Shown: one piece after another, positions 1 to 5,313 of the stretch
Layout of the letters: every line of letters starts with the position of its first letter
Numbering within the stretch: the first letter of the stretch is position 1
NCBI GenBank assembly: GCA_030699055.1
Contig: JAUYKX010000228.1
Span: 1-5,313 of the forward strand
DNA length: 5,313 nt
Origin: Candidatus Nanopelagicales bacterium
GTDB lineage: Bacteria > Actinomycetota > Actinomycetes > S36-B12 > UBA10799
Direction of reading: 5' to 3'
Notes under the pieces: model-generated
What the model saw: the letters and a program-made list of their open reading frames with translations, nothing else
Told to the model about the DNA's origin: nothing
The model's database searches: none
Position numbers and translations under genes: made by a program

Positions 1-1280
1 AGCAATTGCGTGATGGTCGTCTTGCCTGCTCCGGATGGGCCGACCAGGGCCACCACCTGCCCGGGTTCGATGCGAAACGACACGTCTCGCAATACGGGTT
101 CGTGGGCCACCGGCAGAGATCGAGCGGTGCTCTCCAGCGAGGCCAGAGAAATTTCCTCCGGGCTCGGGTAGCGAAACCAAACCCGGTCGAATTCGACCGT
201 CTTACCACCGGAGGGCAACCCGACAGCGCCTTCTCGTTCGGTAACAGACGGGGGCAGGTCCAGTACTTCGAAAACCCGCTCAAAACTCACCAACGCCGTC
301 ATGACGTCGACCCGCACATTGGACAGCGCGGTCAGAGGCCCATAGAGCTGCGCCAACAGGGCGGTCAGGGCCAGCAGGGTTCCCAGCGACATCGTCCCGG
401 TGATGACCAGGTTTCCCCCCAAGCCATAGGCCATCGCGGTCGCCAGGGCCGCCACCAACGTCAGAGCGGTGAAGAAGTACCTGCTGGCCATGGCGATCCG
501 CACACCAACATCCCGCACGCGGCCGGCCCGCCCGGCGAACTGCCGGTCCTCATCCTGCGGCCGACCGAACAGCTTGACCAACAGCGCTCCGGACACGTTG
601 AAGCGTTCTGTCATCTGCGTGCTCATGTCCGCGTTGAGCTGCATCTGTTCCCGGGTCAAAGCCTGCAGTCGTCGTCCCATCCACTTGGCCGGCAATAGGA
701 AAATAGGAAGGAGCACCAGCGCCGCCACCGTGATCTGCCACGACAGCGCCATCATGGTCACCAGGACCACCAGCACGCTGATCAAGTTGCCCAGCACACC
801 GGACAATGTGGAAGTGAAGGCCTGTTGGGCCCCGATCACGTCATTGTTCAGCCGGGAGACCAGAGCGCCGGTCTGGGTACGGGTGAAAAACCCGATCGAC
901 TGCTGCTGGACATGACTGAACACCGTCCGACGCAGATCGAAAATCAGCCCCTCGCCGATACGCGATGACAGGAACCGGCCGAGCAAGCCAAGGCCGGCGT
1001 CGACCACTGCCACAACGGCGACCAAGACTGCCGTGACCGTCACCAACCCCCGGTTACCCGGTGTTATGCCCTCGTCGATGATCCGACGAAACAACAGCGG
1101 CTGCGCCACAACCAACAGGGCAGTGAACACCAGAATGACCAGAAAGAACGTAATCTCCCGACGGTAAGGCCGCGCATACTCGAGGATTCGCCGGGCCGTT
1201 CCCTTGGCCAACCGGTGTTCCAGCACGGCCGGGTCACGGGTAAAGGACCTCCACGTATTCCAGGGCCCTCCTCCCGACAT
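1..1280 (-). CDS. ABC exporter, fused transmembrane and ATPase domains (3' end outside window)
   Basis: Type IV ABC exporter half-transporter (MsbA/LmrA-like), expected to pump an unknown substrate out across the cytoplasmic membrane as a dimer. I translated the minus frame across all 426 visible codons and found no stop. After a cytoplasmic N-terminus starting MSGGGPW, hydrophobic segments lie near residues 43-63, 79-100, 161-199 (a pair), 268-287 and 301-318. The first intracellular loop has the family-typical GFFTRTQTGALVSRLNND (130-147). The ATPase domain starts near residue 362 with VEFDRVWFRYP, and Walker A GPSGAGKT is at 414-421. The window ends five residues later, so signature, Walker B and H-loop cannot be checked; family members run about 600 residues. 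It follows the crotonase stop by 16 nt, suggesting co-transcription. The start is uncertain: ATG 1280 is used here, but GTG 1286, two codons upstream, sits 7 nt after a GAGGG. Substrate cannot be inferred; 'multidrug' would be a guess. Confidence 0.93.
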   Translation of the reverse strand, partial: MSGGGPWNTWRSFTRDPAVLEHRLAKGTARRILEYARPYRREITFFLVILVFTALLVVAQPLLFRRIIDEGITPGNRGLVTVTAVLVAVVAVVDAGLGLLGRFLSSRIGEGLIFDLRRTVFSHVQQQSIGFFTRTQTGALVSRLNNDVIGAQQAFTSTLSGVLGNLISVLVVLVTMMALSWQITVAALVLLPIFLLPAKWMGRRLQALTREQMQLNADMSTQMTERFNVSGALLVKLFGRPQDEDRQFAGRAGRVRDVGVRIAMASRYFFTALTLVAALATAMAYGLGGNLVITGTMSLGTLLALTALLAQLYGPLTALSNVRVDVMTALVSFERVFEVLDLPPSVTEREGAVGLPSGGKTVEFDRVWFRYPSPEEISLASLESTARSLPVAHEPVLRDVSFRIEPGQVVALVGPSGAGKTTITQL

Positions 1281-1293
1281 CGACACGGCGGCG

Positions 1294-1298
1294 CCCTC
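1294..1298 (-). promoter_or_regulatory. Ribosome binding site of the ABC exporter, overlapping the crotonase stop
   Basis: GAGGG on the minus strand shares its first two bases with the TGA stop (1299-1297) of the upstream crotonase gene. It lies 7 nt before GTG 1286 and 13 nt before ATG 1280, so spacing favours the GTG start. A second purine run, AGGAG, lies further upstream inside the crotonase end. The overlap suggests translational coupling of the two genes. Confidence 0.5.
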
Positions 1299-2124
1299 AA
1301 ACTCCTGTCAAGCCGGCCAGGTCGCGAATCCGGCTCCGTTGTGCCGCTCGTTCGGCAGCGATCTGCTCGGAAAAGGATCGGTCCGGGCTCCCCCGCAGCA
1401 AAGCCTTGGTTCGGCGGGTGGCCCCGGCCGGCGCCGCCAGAAACGACTCCGCCAGTTCCCGACCCGCGGCATCCAATTCGGTGGTCGGCACCTGGCGCAG
1501 GGCAAGGCCGATGCGGACCGCTTCATCGGCACCCACCCACCGACCCGACAGGCAAATCTCCAACCCGCGCTGGTATCCCGCCCGCGCGATCAATGGATGC
1601 GTACCGGCCAGGTCCGGCACCAATCCGAGTTGCGTCTCGCGCATGCTCAACTGGGCGTCGTTCCCGACGATCATCAAATCCGCGGCCAGGGCCAACTGGA
1701 ACCCGGCTCCGACGGCATGGCCCTGCACCAGGGCGATGGACACCGCCGGGTGGTCCCGCCACCAGGTGAAACCACGTTGGAAATAGGCGATCGTTTTGTC
1801 GAACTCGACATTATCGGCGCGGGCGAGGTCGAGTAGAGATCCTTCGCCGGGTATGCCTTCGGTGAACATGCGCCGATCGAGGCCCGCGCTGAACGACTTA
1901 CCTTCCGCGCGCAAAACGATCACTCTCAAGCGGTCGTCGAGCAGGTCGGCCACGGCCGCGAGCGCCCGCCAGGTGTCTGGAACCTGCGCGTTTCTCACCT
2001 GGGGTCGAACGAGACTGACCGTGGCCACCTCGGCAGCCACGGTCAGTTCGACTCCACCCCGGGTGGACAGTTCCGGATCGAGCAGGTTTGCCTCATCCCC
2101 ACCGACCGACGAGTCGACTCCCAT
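1297..2124 (-). CDS. Enoyl-CoA hydratase/isomerase (crotonase) family protein
   Basis: 275 residues, normal length for a single-domain crotonase; cytoplasmic, acting on a CoA thioester. An acidic tail of about 22 residues precedes the fold, which starts near GVELTVA. The oxyanion-hole segments are SFSAGLD (77-83) and GHAVGAGFQLALAADL (135-150). The second active-site segment, MRETQLGLVPDLAGT (161-175), keeps a Glu (E163) where rat mitochondrial enoyl-CoA hydratase has Glu164. The position of its other catalytic Glu (Glu144) is Gln143. Asp171 falls where dienoyl-CoA isomerase has a catalytic Asp. As I recall, the FSAGLDRRMFT and GFQLAL motifs are typical of an actinobacterial subgroup, so the Gln is probably a subgroup trait, not damage. 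Isomerase or another crotonase reaction is as likely as hydration; the substrate is unknown. Content matches the echA12 neighbourhood of M. tuberculosis (from memory). ATG 2124 lies 20 nt after the HTH stop, with only a weak G-rich stretch as ribosome site. Confidence 0.93.
   Translation of the reverse strand: MGVDSSVGGDEANLLDPELSTRGGVELTVAAEVATVSLVRPQVRNAQVPDTWRALAAVADLLDDRLRVIVLRAEGKSFSAGLDRRMFTEGIPGEGSLLDLARADNVEFDKTIAYFQRGFTWWRDHPAVSIALVQGHAVGAGFQLALAADLMIVGNDAQLSMRETQLGLVPDLAGTHPLIARAGYQRGLEICLSGRWVGADEAVRIGLALRQVPTTELDAAGRELAESFLAAPAGATRRTKALLRGSPDRSFSEQIAAERAAQRSRIRDLAGLTGV
2014..2047. repeat. 11-bp perfect inverted repeat inside the crotonase gene
   Basis: ACTGACCGTGG (2014-2024) and its exact reverse complement (2037-2047) flank a 12-nt loop. 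Pairing can resume beyond a 5-nt bulge, between GTCGAA (2004-2009) and TTCGAC (2047-2052). The region encodes residues near 24-40 of the crotonase, so the symmetry may only reflect Val/Thr/Ala codon use. An mRNA hairpin close to the 5' end of the gene could also influence translation or transcript decay. Confidence 0.6.
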
Positions 2125-2144
2125 ATCGCCCGCCCCGGGTTCCG

Positions 2145-2363
2145 CTACTTCTTGTCCTTGGCCTTGCCGCGGGTCGCGCCGCCCCGTCCTCGCAGCGTCA
2201 CGCCGGACTCGCTCAGCACGCGGTGAACGAATCCGTAGGAACGTCCGGTTTCGGCAGCCAGCTCGCGGATGCTCGCGCCGGATTCGTACTTCTTCTTCAG
2301 GTCTCCCGCCAGCTTGTCCCGGTCCACACCCGTGATCCGACGCCCCTTGGCAATATCAGCCAT
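2145..2363 (-). CDS. Small helix-turn-helix DNA-binding protein (Rv1473A-like)
   Basis: 72-residue basic protein, probably a transcriptional regulator or small DNA-binding protein; no ligand or dimerisation domain is visible. After a Lys/Arg-rich N-terminus and an amphipathic helix (KLAGDLKKKYESG, 17-29), the HTH spans about 31-55: SIRELAAETG, a short turn, then the probable recognition helix RSYGFVHRVLSESG. The C-terminus, LRGRGGATRGKAKDKK (57-72), is strongly basic, with an RGRGG core resembling an AT-hook. I recall this protein type as widespread and very conserved in actinobacteria, including Rv1473A beside the ABC-F gene Rv1473. Start: ATG 2363 has a well-spaced GGAG (6 nt) and gives the usual MADI-type N-terminus; an in-frame TTG at 2375 overlaps that GGAG and was rejected. 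It lies 125 nt after the ABC-F gene and 20 nt before the crotonase, so it may head the HTH-crotonase-exporter operon. Targets are unknown; autoregulation or control of ABC-F is only an inference. Confidence 0.88.
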   Translation of the reverse strand: MADIAKGRRITGVDRDKLAGDLKKKYESGASIRELAAETGRSYGFVHRVLSESGVTLRGRGGATRGKAKDKK

Positions 2364-2488
2364 TTCGATCTCCAATCGTTATTGATTCGGCCCCTTTGAT
2401 GGTCCGCGGTACATGATCCGATATCGACCTTGACGGCTTCACACCGGGGAGGCGCTCGGTGAGTTCGATCACTCAGCTATAGCCGGAA
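2364..2488. other. Intergenic region between ABC-F and the HTH gene
   Basis: 125 nt, the longest gap in the window, and wide enough for a terminator and a promoter. Symmetric elements seen are GCTATAGC (2476-2483), a 5-bp stem TGAGT/ACTCA (2460-2464 with 2471-2475), a 5-bp stem CACCG/CGGTG (2442-2446 with 2457-2461), and the 8-bp palindrome CGATATCG (2419-2426), about 56-63 nt upstream of the HTH start. The two stems share bases 2460-2461, so they exclude each other. None is followed by a T tract on the minus strand, so no confident intrinsic terminator is called. I see no convincing -35/-10 pair for the HTH gene. CGATATCG is the most operator-like element but is short enough to be chance. 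Confidence 0.4.
2370..2373 (-). promoter_or_regulatory. Shine-Dalgarno site fixing the HTH gene start
   Basis: GGAG on the minus strand, 6 nt before ATG 2363. It overlaps the competing in-frame TTG (2375-2373), which therefore cannot use it and has no purine-rich site of its own. This decides the start in favour of the ATG. Confidence 0.75.
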
Positions 2489-4087
2489 TCACGCCAGGGA
2501 AACAAGATCACGATAATCGTCGTTCCACAAGTCCTCGTCACCATCGGGCAGCACGATCACTCGCTCGGGAGCCAGGGCGTCAGCCGCTCCCACATCGTGA
2601 GTGACCAGCACCACCGCCCCCGGGTAGGAGCGCAGCGCGGCGAGAACCTGGTCCCGACTGAGCGGGTCGAGATTGTTGGTCGGTTCGTCCAGCAACAACA
2701 CATTGGCCCCCGAAACCACCAGCGTCGCCAACACGAGCCGGGTCCGCTCACCGCCCGACAGAGTCCCGGCCAACTGATCGGCCCGATCACCCGAGAACAG
2801 AAAAGAACCGAGAACATCGCGCACCCGCTGCTCGGGCAGGTCGGGCGCCGCCCGCTGCAAGTTGTCGAGCACCGTGGCGTTGGCGTCGAGAGTCTCATGC
2901 TCCTGGGCGTAGTAGCCGGTTCGCAAACCATGACCGGCCAACACCCGGCCCGAATCCGAATCCTCCACCCCGGCCAGTATCCGCAGCAATGTCGTCTTCC
3001 CCGCCCCGTTGAGACCGATGACAGCAACTCGGGAGCCTCGATCGACGGCCAGCGACACATCGGAGAAAACCTCGGTGCTGCCGTACGACTTGGACAGGCC
3101 TTCCGCGGTCATCGGCACGCGACCACATGGAGCGGGTTCCGGGAACCGCAGTGCCGCCACCTTCGCGCGGGTCTCGGGCCCCTCGTGGGCTGATCGCAGC
3201 CGCTCGGCTCGCCGAAGCATCTGCTGCGCCGCGCGGGCCTTGGTCGCCTTGGCCCGCATCTTCTCGGCCTGGGTGGTCAGAGCCCGGGCGGTCCGATCAG
3301 CGCTGGCCCTCTCCCGGCGCCGCCGCGCCTGCTCACCCGCATGCGCCTTCAGATAGGCCGACCAACCAAGTTGGTACAGGTCGAGCGCACAGCGCTCACC
3401 ATCGAGGTAGGCAACCTTGTTGACCACCATTTCCAGCAAACCAACGTCATGGCTGATCACCAGCAGCCCCCCGGTGTGGTCGGCCAGGAACTGCCGCAGC
3501 CAGGCGATCGAGTCACCGTCAAGGTGGTTGGTCGGTTCGTCGAGCAGCAGGGTCGAATGTCCTCCGAACAACAGCCGAGCCAACTCGACTCTCCTCCGCT
3601 GCCCACCCGACAACTCGCCCAGCCGCCGATCGAAAATCGACGAGGACAACCCCAGCCCGGCGGCAACGGCGGCCGCCTCCGCGGCAGCGGCGTAACCGCC
3701 CGCCGCAACGAATTCCTCTTCGGCCCTCGCGTAAGCCCGCATCGCCCGGTCGCGAACCTGGTCGTCCGCGGACGCCATCCGGTTTTCGGCCCGATGCATC
3801 CGCCTTTGGACCTCATCCAGCCCCCGGGCGGCGAGTACGCGCTCACGAACCGTCAGATCCTGGTCCGCCGCCGTCGGGTCCTGCGGCAAATACCCGGGTG
3901 ATTCGGTTCTGCTGACATCGCCGGATGCAGGCTGACTCTCGCCGGCCAACGTTCTCATCAGGGTCGTCTTGCCCGCCCCGTTTCGGCCCACCAGCCCGAC
4001 GCGATCACCGGGTCCAACCCGCAGATCCGCCCCACTCAGCAGCAACCGGGATCCGGCGCGAAGCTCAAGGTTCCGCGCGGTAATCAC
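2489..4087 (-). CDS. ABC-F family ATPase (ribosome-associated, tandem ABC domains)
   Basis: 532 residues, two ABC domains and no membrane segment: the ABC-F layout of proteins that bind the ribosome and affect translation or protect it from antibiotics. Domain 1: Walker A GRNGAGKT (34-41), Q-loop Gln69, a helical arm insertion (about 80-150), signature LSGGQ (159-163), Walker B ending DEPTNHLD (183-190), H-loop His213. A Lys/Arg-rich linker (about 240-325), rich in helix, is the family's ribosomal P/E-site-facing element. Domain 2: Walker A GLNGAGKT (358-365), Gln395, LSGGE (443-447), DEPTNNLD (467-474), His497. Every ATPase motif looks intact, and there is no C-terminal extension. Closest remembered relative is M. 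tuberculosis Rv1473, annotated as macrolide-transport-like and reported in the WhiB7 regulon. Resistance versus a housekeeping role cannot be decided here. Start is GTG 4087: no other start codon exists before the upstream in-frame stop (4160-4162), and VITARNLELRAG fits the family. No Shine-Dalgarno precedes it. Confidence 0.96.
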   Translation of the reverse strand: MITARNLELRAGSRLLLSGADLRVGPGDRVGLVGRNGAGKTTLMRTLAGESQPASGDVSRTESPGYLPQDPTAADQDLTVRERVLAARGLDEVQRRMHRAENRMASADDQVRDRAMRAYARAEEEFVAAGGYAAAAEAAAVAAGLGLSSSIFDRRLGELSGGQRRRVELARLLFGGHSTLLLDEPTNHLDGDSIAWLRQFLADHTGGLLVISHDVGLLEMVVNKVAYLDGERCALDLYQLGWSAYLKAHAGEQARRRRERASADRTARALTTQAEKMRAKATKARAAQQMLRRAERLRSAHEGPETRAKVAALRFPEPAPCGRVPMTAEGLSKSYGSTEVFSDVSLAVDRGSRVAVIGLNGAGKTTLLRILAGVEDSDSGRVLAGHGLRTGYYAQEHETLDANATVLDNLQRAAPDLPEQRVRDVLGSFLFSGDRADQLAGTLSGGERTRLVLATLVVSGANVLLLDEPTNNLDPLSRDQVLAALRSYPGAVVLVTHDVGAADALAPERVIVLPDGDEDLWNDDYRDLVSLA

Positions 4088-4096
4088 AAGAGGTTG

Positions 4097-4102
4097 ATGG
4101 TA
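4097..4102 (-). promoter_or_regulatory. Possible -10 element upstream of the ABC-F GTG
   Basis: TACCAT on the minus strand fits TAnnnT and ends 9 nt before GTG 4087. With no Shine-Dalgarno, this spacing would suit a leaderless or nearly leaderless transcript, which is common in actinobacteria. The hexamer 17 nt upstream (CCAGTC) is a poor -35, and a TAnnnT match is frequent by chance. I saw no AT-rich WhiB7-type motif. Confidence 0.25.
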
Positions 4103-4108
4103 ACCGAC

Positions 4109-4136
4109 CGCCCGGATCCGACTGGGTGCCCGGGCG
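4109..4136 (-). terminator. GC-only 7-bp hairpin between the surface-protein gene and ABC-F
   Basis: CGCCCGG (4109-4115) and CCGGGCG (4130-4136) are exact reverse complements around a 14-nt loop. It lies 38 nt after the surface-protein stop and 21 nt before the ABC-F start. There is no following T run on the minus strand, so it is not a classical intrinsic terminator. It could be a weak terminator, an mRNA-stabilising structure, or part of an attenuating leader for ABC-F. The loop side also contains the palindrome CGGATCCG (4113-4120). Confidence 0.35.
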
Positions 4137-4174
4137 CCGAGGGACCTCGAAGAGCCGGTTCATTGATCCGCGCG

Positions 4175-5313
4175 TCAGGAGTCGCGTTTGTACAACACAT
4201 CGACCTCGTACATGGAACCGACCTGGGCATCGGATTCGGAAGGCCCGCCAACCGCTTCGAACGTCAACGTCAGGTTGTTGTGGGGGCTGACCTTGCATCC
4301 GTAGATCTGACCTTTGAACGACACGAGGTTCGACATTTCCATGTTCCCCGAGGTGTAAAAGAACGCGGTCACACTCGAACTGAAGGTCGTGGAGTTGGCG
4401 AACGACATGGTTGTCGACGGCGAAGTCGGGCAGGAGTCACCGGTAGTCCAGGGAACGATGATTCGCAATATCCGGGGTTCGTCGCTCGGACTTCCGTCCT
4501 CTTCGACCGAGGTCACCGTCAGATTGCCGGAGTGTACGAACTCGGTGGCGACAATCGTGAAGTCGTTTCGAAGCTTGAGTTCGTTGTTGTTCGAGAACTC
4601 GAGCCGACCACCACCGCAGACGGTCCGGGCATCGACCACCGTGCGACCAACCGGGCTTACCATGGCCTGGTTGATCGACCAGCCTGCCTTGGCCACCTGA
4701 CAAGGCGTGCTGACATCCGGCTTGATTCCGTTAATGAACGCGGTCCAGGTCATGTAATCCCATTTTGGATCGGCCTCCGTCCAATCAGCCGGATCGAAAG
4801 TGATCCTCGGGAATGCCTGTTCCGGCGGGCTGGCGAATGCGCCAAGGTTCTGACTGATGGTTCCCCCGACATCCGGCATCTTCCCGTTGGAGCTGACCAG
4901 AGCTCCCGCCAACACGATGTTTCCGCCGATCGGCACCGGGTTGTTACCCATGGTCAAACCACCGGTGGAGGACTTGACATTGCCCCCGACACTGATACCC
5001 GAGGTGGAAGTGGTGATGGAACCCTTGGTCCACAGGTCGCCCATCACCTGGCAACTGTTGGTCATGGCGCCAGTGCCCTGGGCAAACACGCTTCCCTCGA
5101 ACACACTGTTGTTGCGGCAGTCGAAGTTGCCTCCCGTGTAGAAGTCGGCATCGGCCCCGAGCAGACTCCACGAGTTGTCGAGAAGTACGTTGCCCTGGGA
5201 GAACACCGCTTTGTCGAAAGTGTCGGCCCACGATGCGGTCCCGGCGCGCAATCGGATGGCGGCCTCCATGACCCGGGCGGCGGACTCGCCACCTGCGAGG
5301 CCCGGAGAACTCG
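4175..5313 (-). CDS. Probable surface protein with bactofilin-like beta-solenoid repeats (5' end outside window)
   Basis: Not assigned to a named family. The frame is open to the window edge, and the 14 codons before the first ATG (5269) hold no start and no Shine-Dalgarno, so the gene very likely begins outside the window. Numbering from that ATG gives 364 residues ending in TGA at 4177. The protein is rich in Asn, Ser, Thr and Gly. Residues 21-137 form about six degenerate 18-20-residue repeats, each opening hydrophobic-x-x-x-Gly, as expected for bactofilin-like or beta-helix coils. A similar unit recurs near the C-terminus (304-323). Six cysteines (51, 73, 190, 218, 280, 325) would allow disulfides outside the cell. 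There is no LPXTG and no C-terminal membrane segment, so any anchor or signal must be N-terminal, beyond the window. I suspect a PilX-like or DUF7305-like envelope protein, but that is recall, not proof. GC looks lower than in ABC-F (58% versus 70% in two 60-nt samples counted by eye). Confidence 0.8.
   Translation of the reverse strand, partial: SSPGLAGGESAARVMEAAIRLRAGTASWADTFDKAVFSQGNVLLDNSWSLLGADADFYTGGNFDCRNNSVFEGSVFAQGTGAMTNSCQVMGDLWTKGSITTSTSGISVGGNVKSSTGGLTMGNNPVPIGGNIVLAGALVSSNGKMPDVGGTISQNLGAFASPPEQAFPRITFDPADWTEADPKWDYMTWTAFINGIKPDVSTPCQVAKAGWSINQAMVSPVGRTVVDARTVCGGGRLEFSNNNELKLRNDFTIVATEFVHSGNLTVTSVEEDGSPSDEPRILRIIVPWTTGDSCPTSPSTTMSFANSTTFSSSVTAFFYTSGNMEMSNLVSFKGQIYGCKVSPHNNLTLTFEAVGGPSESDAQVGSMYEVDVLYKRDS
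4859..5209 (-). repeat. Six degenerate 18-20-residue protein repeats (solenoid coils)
   Basis: Coding for residues 21-137 of the surface protein. Unit openings are AVFSQGNV, DFYTGGNF, SVFAQGTG, LWTKGSIT, VKSSTGGL and IVLAGALV. Units three to six end in a Gly near MGD, VGGN, IGGN and VGGT. Repetition is visible in protein but not as DNA identity, so it is an old fold repeat and not a recent tandem duplication. Confidence 0.6.

Noticed and set aside
18..41. Similar sequence at the exporter P-loop and both ABC-F P-loops
   Set aside because: Shared Walker A coding sequence (GxxGAGKT), not a mobile or regulatory repeat.
6..698. 230-codon open frame on the plus strand
   Set aside because: Antisense to the exporter, whose membrane segments and Walker A are clear in the minus frame over the same bases.
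1064..1300. 78-codon minus-strand frame at the crotonase/exporter junction
   Set aside because: Overlaps the start of the exporter in a different frame; the exporter frame has the family motifs and this one has none.
1204..1836. 210-codon open frame on the plus strand, with other overlapping frames
   Set aside because: Antisense to the crotonase and exporter genes; Arg/Gly/Pro/Gln-rich translation without domain features.
2364..2375. TTG at 2375 as the HTH gene start
   Set aside because: It overlaps the GGAG that serves ATG 2363, and the ATG gives the usual N-terminus.
2675..3541. 15-nt direct repeat GTTGGTCGGTTCGTC at 2675-2689 and 3527-3541
   Set aside because: Both copies encode the DEPTN Walker B region of the two homologous ABC-F domains; protein conservation explains it.
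3341..3901. 186-codon open frame on the plus strand
   Set aside because: Lies entirely antisense to the ABC-F gene, whose motifs are intact; the translation has no recognisable domain and is typical of a GC-rich shadow frame.
5267..5269. ATG 5269 as the true start of the surface protein
   Set aside because: No ribosome binding site, no signal peptide after it, and the frame stays open to the window edge.

Overview
The window comes from a GC-rich genome, most likely an actinobacterium (Actinomycetota). The evidence is the G/C-ending codons, the GTG start of the ABC-F gene, a small HTH protein of a type I know only from actinobacteria, and actinobacterial versions of the crotonase and ABC exporter. 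Genus cannot be read from the sequence. All five recognisable genes lie on the minus strand, so transcription runs from high to low coordinates. The two outer genes are cut by the window edges.

In transcription order: (1) 5313-4175, the C-terminal part of an Asn/Ser/Gly/Thr-rich, probably surface-exposed protein with a bactofilin-like or beta-solenoid-like repeat region; its N-terminus is outside the window. (2) An 87-nt gap holding a GC-rich hairpin and a weak -10-like hexamer. (3) 4087-2489, a complete ABC-F ATPase (ribosome-associated type, two ABC domains, no membrane segments). (4) A 125-nt gap with small inverted repeats. (5) 2363-2145, a 72-residue HTH DNA-binding protein. (6) 2124-1297, an enoyl-CoA hydratase/isomerase (crotonase) family protein. 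(7) 1280-1, the first 426 residues of a type IV ABC exporter (fused membrane and ATPase domains), cut just after its Walker A motif.

The HTH, crotonase and exporter genes are separated by about 10-20 nt and look like one operon. ABC-F may be read through into it or transcribed separately. From memory, an ABC-F gene (Rv1473), a small HTH gene (Rv1473A) and a crotonase gene (echA12, Rv1472) are also neighbours in Mycobacterium tuberculosis, so this trio appears to be a recurring actinobacterial neighbourhood. The order here (ABC-F, HTH, crotonase) differs from the one I recall there (crotonase, ABC-F, HTH). What links a translation-type ATPase, a small DNA-binding protein and a CoA-ester enzyme is not clear from the sequence.

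I saw no tRNA, rRNA, CRISPR array, insertion sequence or integrase. No gap between genes exceeds 125 nt. Nothing here amounts to a clearly new system; the best leads are the repeat-containing surface protein, the leader of the ABC-F gene, and the conserved trio.
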